This document shows positions 30,483 to 42,499 of a stretch of DNA of 64,000 nucleotides, in pieces (within the stretch, counting starts at the first letter, position 1; every line of letters starts with the position of its first letter). The notes beneath the pieces were generated by a model that had not been told where the DNA came from, made no database searches, and saw only the letters and a list, made by a program, of their open reading frames with translations. A program made the position numbers and the translations under genes. The stretch is from Neelides folsomi (Eukaryota > Arthropoda > Collembola > Neelipleona > Neelidae): NCBI GenBank assembly GCA_034687125.1, contig JAQGBZ010000054.1:124001-188000 (forward strand), given 5' to 3'.

Positions 30483-31286
30483 TGTTGCTGTCTCGTCTTG
30501 GTTGACTCGATTAAATTGCCCAAGTTGTAAGAAAATTAAATGGTTAAAAAGAACGAGAAATAATTTTTTTGACGGATGTTGAGCTAATGAAAAATGAGAA
30601 TGACGGAGAGAAAATGAAGCTTTTTGAGAATTTCCACTCGCTTATCTGACAATTCTTCGCTAATTTTAGTCACTTAACTATATCAAATGTATCGTTTTTC
30701 CTTATGGCATCCTTCAATTGATAGGAGCCACGTTCAGCATATGCAATGCATAAGCATTTCATTGACTTGTGGAATGTTTTGGCGCCAACCGGTTCATTGT
30801 ACATGTACGTAGTACGTAGTGAGTCGTTGTGTTTTGTTTTGCGATTGCCGATTATATTAAATTGAAGTTTGTTGATTGTTGTTTTGTTCTGTGTGAGTGT
30901 GAGTGAGGTGAGACGTGAGACGAAGAGACGAGTGCTCGAGCTCAAGTTGTGTTTCAGCATCGCAACATTTCCGTTGACGTGTTGGCCTCTGACATGAACA
31001 AATTTATTATTCAACCATATTAGTCATAAAATTCAACATCTTTATTATCTATACGGCACATAGTGTTAGGTTTATAAACCTAAAGGTAGACTCATTAAAT
31101 TAAATCGTTATAATTATATTTAAAATTAGTCACAAATTCATGGTTTACAATGTTTACATTTTAATAACAATTGTCCTAAATAAATCAAAATTAAAACACT
31201 TATGTAATTATTAATTTTTACAATTTCTATATTATATGTTAAAGTTAATGATAATATGATAAATATTTGAATTTAATTGTTTTAGT
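30483..31286. promoter_or_regulatory. Divergent 5' region shared by Rpn13 (-) and NCAPG (+)
   Basis: The two start codons face away from each other 804 bp apart, so both promoters and 5' UTRs must lie here. An ACG/GAG-rich stretch at about 30880-30990 is the least AT-rich part and a plausible promoter core. A 114-codon minus-strand open frame (31014-30670) has no recognisable motif, and I do not call it a gene. Confidence 0.5.
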
Positions 31287-34200
31287 ATGGTTGGTACAAC
31301 AAGAGGAAGAGGTCGAGGAAGGGGGAGAGGTCAAGGAAGGGGAAGACCAAGCAACGAGAGTGTCTTGAGTAATTCCAGACTGAACAACACAACGGTTGGA
31401 GGTTTAACAGCAATTGCTGAAGACACCGATGAAACGCTTAGAAATTTTATTGATGAACCGAGTACAGTCCAAGGAATAGACGACCATCAGAAGATGTTAC
31501 AAGTTCTCATTGCCTACTTTAACGAATGTCAGAAGAACAAATATACACATGAGCAATTATTGTCAAAAATCAAAGTCGTTTTCAATAGTGTAAGAACATT
31601 ATATCCTTTAATTATCAAAAATATTTGCACTATTAGACTGAATTAAATAATTTAAGATTTTTTTATTATAGAACGACAAGAAAATATTTGCTGAGACGAT
31701 TTGGCGAATGATGGCTGTTCCTTTTTCTCTCAAGCCTAAAAGGGGTGACCCTTGCTATTGCGTAAATTTTTTCTACAAAATCATCAACAACGTTGGAACC
31801 CTCAAGGATTACAAAGAGAGTCTTGAAAATTCGTTGACAGCTTTTGAAAAGAAAGATATTCTTAACATAAGAATCTTAAGACTTGCACAAAAGGTATTTG
31901 AAGCTTTTATTATAGTTTATAATTTATTAATTATTAAATGTTTGGAATTTAATCATCTCTTTATTATTTAGTATGAACGTGAGAGCAACACTGCTATTAG
32001 ATTCAGAATCGGCGAAACCATCAACGTAATTTTGAAAACTATCAACCAATATACTGAGCTCAGCGAAGTGTTTCTTAATTCACTTCGAGATACTTGTTTA
32101 TTGGGACTGAATGATAAAGATCCACAAGTGAGAGTAAAACATGCAGAGAATTTTGCCTTTTTGAATATTGACGAACATTCTAAATCAGGTTTGGTTAATT
32201 AAATTTTCATTAATTAAATCATTTTAACAAGTTTTATTATTATTGGTGAATAATGTGGAAATGTTGAAAATCTTATAAATGAAGAATTTTACAATTTTCA
32301 GTATTATTCTACAAATTGCAGCACGATCCACATGCCGAAGTTAGGAAGGCCATCATTAAGTATATTTCCCTTTCAACAAAAGATATTCCTGACTTTCTTG
32401 AATTACTTGGAGATGAAAACGAACAAGTTCAGTTACTTGCTATTCAAGCACTGAACAAATTTCCATTCGTTCGACTCACAATTAACCAAAGGGAAAGAAT
32501 CATCTCTGCGGGTCTCAAGTTTTCTACGGGTATATCACAAATTACAAAAATAAATCTCGTTATTTTAAACATGAACTCGAGCTTATTCAATTAATTTCAT
32601 TCACAGATGCGATAGTTGCCGCTACAACAAATTTACTCAATTTATGGTTGACAAATTCGTGTGATGGAGATCCAATTAAATTTATTCAGAAACTTGATGT
32701 CGTTGAAAGAAAATCAGTTTGTTTATTGGCTCTAAAAACCATCTACAAGTAATTTTAATTCAAACAAATTAATCTTATAATGTGACTATTCTTTTAACCG
32801 GAAATCTTTAGCACTATCCCATTGCAAGCTAGTTGGTTGGTTTATTAAAACAGAATTTTTTATTTGAATTTTATAGGGATGTTAACACAGATACTTTTGA
32901 TAAGATTAACCTCTCATTTTTGGAAAATGGCTTCATTCAGAATGATCATCTTACTCCCGAAAATGCCTTTTTCTGGTGGTTTCTTTTTGATCACTTTGGC
33001 TCAGTTCCCTTTTGTTACGAAAAACTCAAAGTGCCCATTGTTAATTTAATCAGCTACGTTAAAAAGTAAGTTTAAGCATAAATTATTAAATTCTAAAGAT
33101 TCCTGTTACCAAATAACATTTTGTCAAAATATTATAATCTATTTTTGTTAAGGTTAGGCTTGAGTTTGAAATAACCGCATTATTTATTTGTATCAAAATG
33201 CATGGAAATTATTTGCGGTTATTTCAAACTCAAGCCTAACCTTTGAAAAAATAGACTATAGTAGTAATTAAACACAAATATTTGACTGTTCATAACATGC
33301 AATATATCCAAATAGGCTGATGGCAATCGAGCATGATTTCGAGAACGAAGAAAATGAGAGCGGCAAATTGAGCAGTTGGAATCTTATTATCTCAAGCATT
33401 TTGAAGATATTCAGTTATTTGAATCCAGAGGAGGGTGAAAGGTACAGATATGAAATTTTTATAAACAGAGTAATATCTGTTATATGTATAAAATTACGTT
33501 GTTTAAAATAATTAAATCAAATTCTCTTAATTTTTTAGGCGAGAACTTCAAAAATTTATCAGAAAAGTTTTCGAGTACAAATATCTTACTCAATCTTTTC
33601 TCAAGCCCTTAATGGAACTTTTTTACATATCATTCCCTTGTGACGATATGGACACCGCCATTGGAGATTTCATCCAATCAATTTGTATCAACGGGCGTCC
33701 AACATCATCTCGCTTATCCCGTTCTGTTGAAAATTTAGCAGAGCAATCTCAAAAGAGACTATCCGATGATGAAATATCGGCAATTAGACTCAAGGTGAAA
33801 ATCTTAATGACTTTCAATTTAATAAAAAAACATTTTATTTAATGAAGATATACGAATTAATGTTATAAATGACAGCTCGGGGAATTGACCCATGAAAAGC
33901 ATAAGTTAATTACGGAGAAACAACGGCTTGTAGAAATCAATGACTTCCTCAAGGCTCATAATGTTCAGGAAACTATTGAGAAATGCGCTTTGGAAGTGAG
34001 TGAGCTTAAAAATAAATTGGAGGAGAGCAAAAGAATTGAAATTGAAGAAATTCCTGATAGCACTCTCGATCAAGACGGCGAACTTGCGAAGTATCCAGCC
34101 AATACTTTGAAACTCATTTTGGAACTTCTTAACTTGTATGCGAGGAACAGAAAAATGACGAATCTTCATCGAACATATTACGATTTTTATGTTCTTAAAT

Positions 34201-36066
34201 CGATTGTTGTAAGTTTGCTAACTCTAAAATAAATATTTTTCTTATTTAATATAATAAGAAAAACAAGGTCTTATCAAAAATTTCTTTCCTTTTAGTGTGA
34301 GTACGATATTGTTAGGATAAGAGTTCTTGAAGGAATGACATTCCAAGGCCTTATATCTTTTGAGGATGGAACTTCAGCTATGATTGTCAACTGCCAGGTT
34401 AGAATTGAATAACCTTTTTTTTTCATTTTATAGATTGTAAGACATACACACGTAAAAGATTGTGAATTATAAAACAAAATAATAATCTCATAATTGGTAA
34501 ATTTTAGGCTGTAATTCACGACGATGAAAACGTAAAAATAGTTGCGATCAACGGCATATTTGATTTATTACTAAAATGGGGATTCGACAAATTTAAAAGT
34601 AAGGAGAGAATTTATAGAAATATCGTAAATTATTCTTACAATTAATAGAATAAATTTAATTACTGATACATAATAATAGTGCTATTTTAAATGATAGATA
34701 ATCCTCGATTGCGTGAAACCCTGAAAATGAATGAAGATGAAACGAGCAACAAAGATGTGTCAAGAAGAAGTTCAGTTTTAGACAACGAAAAAGAAGATCC
34801 ACTTAAAATACTCCTCTTCACACAATTGAGAACTAAGGTTGATAATTTATGCAATCTAAGGATCAAGATCAAAGTCCTTACATAAAAAGTGTCAATGATG
34901 ACTCTTTTTATTTATAAAAATTATATTTTATTCGAGTTGTACCTGTGTATTTCAGATTAATAATTCTTCTAATCATTTCATATTTTTAGAACGTTAAGAT
35001 GACCAAAATTGTTGTTCGAGGCTTTTTAAGAATTCTCTTGGCTGGACAAATTCATTCCCCTACACTTATTAATTCGTTTTTGCTCCTTTGGATCAATCCA
35101 GCTAATCGTATGCTCAATAATAATTAAAAAATAAATGTAAATGTTCGAAAATTGTTTTATAAGTGGTTTTAACATAAATTCTAAATTCTTCTTAAGATGG
35201 AACAAAATTGTGGAGGGAAATTTCCCTTTGGCTTCCAGTTTACGCTTCTATGGGCGAAAGCCAAGCAGAGCTCATCGCAGAAGGACTAATTCCATCGTAA
35301 GATCATTATTTATTAAACTAACTACATAAAAATAATTAATAATGACGTTTCTCATTGAAAATCACTAATTAATTAGGTTGAAAAGAATATTTTTGGCAAA
35401 TCCTTCTTCTCCAATGGCTGATGCTGTCCCTGATAAACTCATCGAATTTGTTCTTAAGAGCACTGACCAAGTGAACTTCAAAAAGTTCAAAGCCCCATAC
35501 GTAATTTTGATAACAAAAAACTTAATGTTTACATGAATTAGATTACCATACGGTAATCCAATTATAAATGTTTTTAATTTTCTAATTTCAATAATTTAGG
35601 CCATTCACGAAAAGTTAACCCATTTGATAATTGACGAATTGGACAAACTTCATAAAGGGAACGTGAGCAATACTTATGCTAAAGCAGTAAAATGGCTTAA
35701 ACTCGAAAATTCCAGCCAAAAATCCATAAAGAAGATAAGAAAACGAATCAAATCGACTTTGCAAGTAAATTTAATTTTAAACATTTAAATTAACTCAATG
35801 ATGCATATTTATGATATTTGGTATTAAATTACTCTATGAATTTACAGCTCCAGTCCAAAGGTGTACGAACAAGTTTGATGGCCTTTACTCGCTACTTAAA
35901 TACTCTCCATCCTCCTGCTGAAGGAGAATCTGACGAATCAGACACCGAATCCGAACTCGAACAAACGGTAATTGATCTCTTTGAGAGTCAAGAAGAAGGA
36001 GAAGATCAGAATAAAACAAATGCTACAATTAGCTCCCAAGATGAACAAGGAATGGAAATTGAATAG
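31287..36066 (+). CDS. Cap-G: Condensin I subunit NCAPG (CAP-G), HEAT-repeat protein
   Basis: HEAT-repeat subunit of condensin I that helps load the ring on DNA and compact mitotic chromosomes. Seventeen phase-matched exons: 31287-31589, 31672-31893, 31972-32188, 32302-32529, 32607-32748, 32877-33065, 33316-33441, 33539-33794, 33876-34208, 34296-34397, 34508-34598, 34698-34873 (or ending 34837), 34990-35107, 35197-35296, 35377-35500, 35600-35764, 35848-36066. Length is about 1,036 aa, close to human NCAPG (1,015). An RGRGRGRG-type basic N-terminus leads into HEAT-like helices (for example DPHAEVRKAIIKYIS). The Cnd3 C-terminal domain is recognisable around RGFLRILLAGQIHSP and LWREISLWLPVYASMG. 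The tail is acidic. The donor of the twelfth exon is uncertain (AAG|GTTGAT or AAA|GTCCTT). Confidence 0.88.
33151..33242. repeat. Perfect 29-bp inverted repeat (hairpin) in an NCAPG intron
   Basis: Arms 33151-33179 and 33214-33242 are exact reverse complements of 29 nt around a 34-nt loop. Weaker pairing extends outward on both sides (about 33134-33259). It fills most of the 250-bp intron 33066-33315. It could be a foldback/MITE remnant, a hairpin-RNA source or a pre-miRNA. Confidence 0.85.
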
Positions 36067-36460
36067 AAAAACTTTCATTCCAACATTATGTTGTACAATA
36101 TTTTTCAATTTTAAACGATCTTAACTTGCTTAGCATAATTCTTAGAAACTAATTAACTTTCGAGTGGGTGTTGATTAACTTACGCACGATCTTTTTTCTA
36201 GAAGGTAATAATGTTATATATTACATTCGAAAATGTATAATAAAAACTTTTCATTACAATATACAATTTTTCATTGTGGTATATAAAATTCCATAAACTT
36301 ATGACACTAAATACATACTTATTAAATAAGAATTTTTTAAGCCATTTTTATTAAAATACCAATGTAATTTATAGACGATGTCAAAATTGAAAATGAAAAT
36401 ATAAAAAATGCTTTTACTGAAAAGAAAATTGAACTTTATTAGCATATTTAACACATTGCG
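36067..36460. other. Convergent 3' region between NCAPG and the Maelstrom-domain gene
   Basis: The two stop codons are 394 bp apart. AATAAA near 36239 could serve NCAPG, and TTTATT (AATAAA on the minus strand) near 36434 could serve the opposite gene, so the transcripts may overlap little. Confidence 0.5.
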
Positions 36461-37964
36461 TTAAAACTCCATGTTTGGAAATTGACGAAAATCGTGACCT
36501 TTTGACTCTGGGATCCCGAGATAGGGGCAGAATTCTTTGAAAATGGCCAACATCTCGTTGAGACCCTTATATCGGCAGCATTCGAACCCTCTCATGTCAT
36601 CTTTAAACTGCATAAAGTAAATTATCATTTTCATTTCATTTTGAAATCAATTTTTTTAACATACCGTATTAAGCCTATTAACTTTACAAATCCGATTTTT
36701 ACTAACTTGATAGTGGTATGGACAAACAATTTTTTCCACAAGTTCAAAGTCCTTTGAAAGAGTACTGAAAAAGTCTGTCGCTTCTTTAAACCCATGTCGA
36801 GTAACAAATCGAGTGTTACGGTACTCGGGATTCAAGCTTCTCACCCTCAATGCCAATTGAGCAAAGAAAGACTCCATGGGGAAGAAGACACACTGATCCA
36901 AAACCTTTAATCGTTTTGCCCTATCATCTTTAAAACAAAACAAAGTGTGATAGTTTTGATAGAAGTTAGTAACTATTTTGTGTTATTAAATATATTACTT
37001 ATACAGAATTGAGAAAATTGTTGATGATAATAATGATTGAAAATAATGATACATTTATTGTTAGTACTACCATAAGAGTAATATGGATGGGTTAACTTAA
37101 CTTAAGTAAGTTAAAAGTCATAACATAACTAATCAGATAAATACATTATAAAAGTTGTATACCTTTCACATGTTCAAACATGTTTTTAATGAGCCATTTA
37201 AGGACACCTCTCGTTGACTCAATTTCATCGTTCAACGCCAACAAAATGTAACGACCATCGATCGGATTTAAATGCTGTATATACAATGAAATGGCGCATT
37301 GTTGAAGATATTTGTTATATATATGTATATCACAAATCAAGTTCAATTTTATTATTTCATAAATATGATACGTAGCTTTTATTATATTTAACTCACAAGC
37401 TCGATGAGTCTCAAAACAAGCGAGACAATTGTATCGTAATTCTCGTTTGATGAGTCGAATCCCTGATTTTTGGCTTGACTGTCAATTGTTGCTGGATGGG
37501 GCAAGCCAGTTGCAGCAATTGTTTCCTTCAGATCGTAATCGTAACCCAATGGAACGTTACCTTTAAAATATTAATTAATTATTACAAACGAATTGTAACG
37601 ATTTTACGATTTACATGAATAATAGTATGCTTATGAAATTATGAAAATTATATAAAATAGAAATAAAATGTGAATTACGGGTGTTGATGAGTGTTGTAAA
37701 TTCTTTGAATCTTCCATCCCTTAAATTGAAAATCACCAGAGATAATTCAATGGGCCAGTAAGCTGGTTCGTCACCCGTGATGATTTCCACAATGGAATGT
37801 CGAGTTTTCAGAATGGCAAATTTCTCATTTTCAATGTTGCTCCCTTCAATCAAACTTCGGACGTTTTCCCTGATCATCAAATCTTGAGGGACCTTTTGAG
37901 GACCAGAATTGGAGTCTGTCGATCTCACGTAGTAGAACTTTGACTCAAGGGTTCTTTTGTCCAT
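36461..37964 (-). CDS. mael-like: Maelstrom-domain protein lacking the HMG box
   Basis: Maelstrom acts in piRNA-guided transposon silencing; its MAEL domain is an RNase H-like fold marked by an E-C-H-C set. Minus-strand exons: 37964-37679, 37560-37397, 37274-37163, 36927-36665, 36607-36461 (323 aa), phase-consistent. YWPIELSLVIFNLRDG aligns with the human CEIGCVKYSLQEG region and supplies the Glu. FTTLINTRNVPLGYDYD matches FHSFINPGEIPRGFRF. CPYHYQVSKNRIC supplies the Cys-His-Cys cluster. The start MDKRTLESK leaves only about 70 residues before the domain, too short and without the motifs for the HMG box of insect and vertebrate MAEL. I find no HMG exon in the 860 bp upstream. Fold assignment is by eye from memory of the family. 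Confidence 0.75.
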
Positions 37965-38823
37965 GTTTTAATAATTAATTTTAAGTAAACAAGAATTTGT
38001 CAAAAGAAAAGATTGCAACTTTGCAATACGACTGCAGGACTAGGAGTCCTAGTCTAGGACTGTCCGTTAGCACGTCCTTAATATTAAGTTAATTACAAAA
38101 ATGAAAATAAAGAAAAGCTAGAGCTTCTGACGCGCCAAATAAATTCCAGTCGAATCATGTAATTAACAAAGTAAAAGTAAATGGCTTTTAATAGGATATG
38201 AATATGGGATATTCAAGTGTGGTATTTATTCGTATTATAGTACCAAATAACATTAGCTTTTTGAGTAAAATAAAATACGCTTTTATGATTTTCATTATTT
38301 ATGATTTAATAAATATATATCATAACAATTATGGTCATATAAAATAGTTTACTTTATATTTCTTGTTAATCCAAGATTAAATAATAATAATAATACTTAT
38401 GAAATGTCTATGAATGTATACTAATATTTTCATTAAACAAAGTGCGTATTACATAATATTATTACATTGCATACCATGCATTTAGTAACAATAAGGTTTG
38501 TACAATAATGTTATACGACATGATTAGCATATTGTGTTTAATTACCTACTTTTAATATCATTAATATACATATTACTCTATTTTCACCTTTAAACACTTT
38601 TTACTTTCCTGACTTATGATTTTGTACTTTAGATTATGTATGATTATATACATATTTATTTTAATATTAATACAAAACGGTAGAATATTACAATACTGTT
38701 ACAATATTATAGTTTATTAATACCGATAACTATTTTATGGCATAATATAAATGAATGAATTAGTAAAAACAAAAACAAAAGAAAGAAAGACAATATTTCT
38801 TAAAAAATATACCTAATACAATT
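37965..38823. other. AT-rich spacer upstream of the Maelstrom-domain gene
   Basis: 859 bp between the minus-strand mael-like start and the stop of the next minus-strand gene. A small GC-richer block (about 38020-38100, with a repeated AGGACT word) next to the start may be its promoter. The rest is AT-rich with nothing recognisable; no HMG-box exon was found. Confidence 0.5.
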
Positions 38824-40366
38824 TTATAATTTAAGATACAACTTAAAATTAAAAGCATCGATTCTATTTTTGCAACAACTCCATTGTGCGCCGTCATCTT
38901 TCTTGTATTTTGATTCAGAATCGGAATCATCGTCTGAGGACGAGTTTGACATTTCGTCTGATTCACTTGAGTCTTCATTCTTATTGACTTTGACAATCTT
39001 TAGCTCATCGGAAAAATTTCTCACTAGATAATTACGCTTCTTGTTTTTCCAAAACGCAGAATCCACCTGAAGGTTTTTAATGATATTCCCTTTATTGATG
39101 TCTTTAGCTCCAAATGGAAATTTATTCCAACCCATTCTATCCGAAGCAATTTTGATTCCATAAGTCATCAAGTCAACTTTTTCATAAGGAAGAGGATCAA
39201 GATATGTTGCACGATATTCAGCTCTCTGTTGATCTTTCTCTAACAAAGATTTTCTTGCTGCTTCCTTTTCTTTTTCTTTTTCCTCGTCAGCTTTATTCTT
39301 TTCTTCTTGCTTAAATTCTTCATAACATGATTCACATTTCAAGAACCCCCCATCAGTTCTACATTAAAAAAATAAATATAGGAAGGGTTAATCTCATTTT
39401 AATAATAAAAAGATTTGGTTAGACTACATGTCTCAAATACTATTGAAATTTTATAAATATAAGTAATACCGCATATGAAAAATAAATAGTATGTATAGTA
39501 TTTGTATATGGTATTAAATTCATTTTACCTTGCAAATCCTGGTTTACGACATTTGTGGCAAATATTTTTTCTGGCGGTGTCTCGCTTTTCAATTTTTACT
39601 ATTTCTCGAATCACATCCGCTCTTTTTGAGCCGCGATGTGTCCGGAGGTAATCCCAGATGAAAGAATTTTTATAATTAGTACAATGTTTACAACCACAAT
39701 TATACCATTGACCATTGCAAGAATCTGGATCTGAATCAGGGTAATTAAACGGTTGGCTATGAATGCTTCCGGAAGATTGCGACATTGAATCGCAAGATTC
39801 ATGGTCATGATCGGAATCATCAATGTCTTGGTTTTTTGGCCATACATAAGGATGTGGCGATTCTGTTTCTGAATCGGAGGATGTTGAAACGAATGAAATG
39901 TTCCCTTTGGGAGCGTGACTGGAACTTGACGAATCTTCATCATTTTCATTATTAGATTCCAGATCAGTATTTGGTTCATTCGCCGTAGTTGAAGGATCTG
40001 AATCTTCTGAATCGCTAATAATTTCGCAGCTGTCGTTTTTTTCTGATACTAATTGTAAGTCTTCAGACTCTGATGATAAATCGGGTGATGTAGAGTGTAC
40101 TATTGGTGAACGGGATCGTGAACGAGAATCATCTGAAGATGAAGAATCTATCCTGAGCCTTCTTCTAAATTGAATAAAAAGTTTAAAAAAATTATATTTA
40201 ACAAGTGAGATATATCATTATCTTAAATAAAATATACATTGGGTATATGTTAACTATTACCGTCAGTACATTCGACTAATTCAAGAATAAAGCATTTACA
40301 AAATCAACTTGTAACAATGTAATGAAGAATATACGAAGATGCTTACCGACTTGAATTCATTTTCAT
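38824..40366 (-). CDS. Acidic Ser-rich protein with Cys-cluster (putative zinc-binding), unknown
   Basis: Minus-strand exons: 40366-40347, 40164-39529, 39358-38824 (396 aa), phase-consistent. After a short start exon comes an RS-like patch, then a long Ser/Asp/Glu-rich disordered region. A Cys-rich block follows: YNCGCKHCTNY, then ICHKC, then across the last intron KCESC. Four Cys pairs of this spacing would suit two zinc ions. A highly charged coiled-coil-like Lys/Glu stretch and a second acidic Ser/Asp tract complete the protein. The arrangement suggests a nuclear protein, but I do not recognise the family and assign no function. Confidence 0.7.
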
Positions 40367-41431
40367 TTCTGTTTTCAAATTGTCTTCAATTTTTCACACT
40401 TGAGATTCGTGAAAAAACAATAAAAGAATATTACTGAATGTAATACTTCTACAGCAGACAGCTGAAGAATTTAAAGTCCGACGTCCTAAACAATTCCCAG
40501 AGAAAAATTAGGATCTACATAAGTTAGAAATTATTTAATAATTATATTAATTATTATTAATTTAATTATATAGTTTTATTAAAACTATGCAGGCTTAATT
40601 CAAACGGGATTTTCTTTTATCCCATATCTATTTATATTAAACCAATTAATATAGATAATTAAGTTTATAAGTTTTAGTGTAATATTTAAGTTTTAAGTAT
40701 ATACGAAATAGAATAGACGAACGCACATGACACATGAAATGAACAGAAACCAGAATTAACACTGGTAATTTACCAGAAGTGCCAGAAGACCAGAAAACCA
40801 GAATACGTATTTCTTCCCGCTTTCGTATCGTATTTTACTACGTACGCTAAAGACAACTCTAACTCTCGGGATCTGTACATCTTGGAAAATTAAGATTTAT
40901 GTAACCCTAAATTCTCACTCTGCATCCAATTCATTGTTTAAATCAAAAAGAACGTTTTATCTCAAGCGTCTAGTCTCAAGCTCAGAGCATTAAACTCGAG
41001 TGTAATGGGGCTTCGTTACCTAATTAAATTTCGTTGTTTGTATTTACATTAAATTTTAATATTTTTCGACAGATTGTTGGCGATTATTGTTGGATTTTAT
41101 TTCATCATTCATATGTTGAGTCTTGGCTTCTCGATTGATGAATTGATGACATTATGAAGGAAATACCAAGAAGGCCAACTTCCTCATCAAGCTCATTGCT
41201 AACTTGGACTCTTATAAACGTTATAAGGATATAACTATGGAACTTATTACAAGTTTAATTGATGAGTCTAAAATTTATGAACATAATGCTACAATATAAC
41301 ACGCAAATAAGTATTAAATATTATCAATTAAGCATTATATAGGAAGCAGTTATTATTTATTTTCAGACTCAGGCTTTAAAAAATTTGCTGTAACAAACTA
41401 ATATTGAAGATCTTCAAATTGAATTGTAATC
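40367..41431. other. Intergenic region with a possible coding relic
   Basis: Divergent 5' region between the acidic Cys-cluster gene (-) and the small membrane protein gene (+). Mostly AT-rich. Between 41162 and 41299 an open frame of 46 codons without a usable ATG looks protein-like. A second short stretch follows a good acceptor (TTTTCAG at 41366), but the two do not splice in phase. Confidence 0.4.
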
Positions 41432-42227
41432 ATGAACGGAAATTGTGACAATAAAATTCCTGTTTCACCATTAATGTCAGAACTCATCCCAGAACATGAA
41501 AAGATCAAAGAAGAGCATTGGAAAATTCTGAGCAGTCCCAACCATCCGATTGCTGATATTAATCAGAATTTCATTATCAAAAAAGATTCGAATTTCGAAA
41601 GTTGGGCTTCGAGCACCGTATCTCTCATTTCCACCTCAAACGAAGCAGAAATTCATTTGAAGATGAGACGAAATCCGGATAAAATTCCAATGCCTATTTT
41701 TGACGCTCAGGGGAATAAAATGCTAAAAGAGTCTGAATCTACTCGAACACTTGTAATAATTACTTTTAAGATTTGTATACTTTGAATACTCTACAGCTTA
41801 TGTTACTACTCTTGTTACAATTTAATTTAATAATTTAAAATGGTTAGATTTATAATATTTACAGGTATATTAAAGTCGTTAATTCTTATTTGAATAGGGT
41901 GTGTGCACGATGGACTTTGTTCAATTAAAAAACCCAGGAAAACGTTCGCTCATAAGCATTGGCTTCAATAAAGATAGAACAACAAAGAAATCTGACATTG
42001 ACATCATCTACAATTCATCAGGGGATGAAGATGACGAGTCAGAGAGCGAAGATGGATTTAGGAGAGATCCGCCATGGCGTAATTGTATCTCCTTACTCAT
42101 CTGCCTCATTTTCTTTGTTATCATCCCAATATCAACTCTTGTTATTTATTTTGCCTACTTTTACGATCCACTGTCAAAGGAAAGCGTCAAACCTGGACTG
42201 TTTGAAACTCATCTCCACTATTCCTAA
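41432..42227 (+). CDS. Small membrane protein with one C-terminal transmembrane segment, unknown
   Basis: Two exons, 41432-41752 and 41898-42227, joined in phase 0 (CTT|GTAATA, acceptor GAATAG), give 216 aa. The N-terminal 150 residues are polar with an acidic stretch (GDEDDESESEDG). Near residue 178 a hydrophobic span of about 25 residues starts (CISLLICLIFFVIIP...), leaving about 15 residues beyond it. There is no signal peptide, so a type II or tail-anchored topology is likely. Further 5' exons cannot be excluded. It converges on a second gene of the same general plan (42500-43254). No family was recognised. Confidence 0.65.
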
Positions 42228-42499
42228 AAAAAATTATTATAATTTCTTACTGACCAAAATTAAATTTCTAAAGATCAAATGATTTTTTTCTTGCCTTTTT
42301 ATTCTTACATTTGACGCTACTACATAATATGCAGATAAATATTATTTATTTTAGCCCATATTTTCTCAGTTATTTAAATCCCAAATGAAATTATGAAATA
42401 ACAAATAAAAGTTATTACTTATGTAAAGCATAAATAAAATGGATTCTTTATTGTTCGTCATAAAAATAATATTTTAATGCAGGGTAATTTAACAAAAGA

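Noticed and set aside
30670-31014. 114-codon minus-strand ORF between Rpn13 and NCAPG
   Set aside because: It has no motif or splice context, and it lies in the shared divergent promoter region. Its length is within chance for the less AT-rich block.
22429-39150. Shared MGWNKF word in the eleven-finger protein and the acidic Cys protein
   Set aside because: A six-residue identity with unrelated flanks, most likely coincidence.
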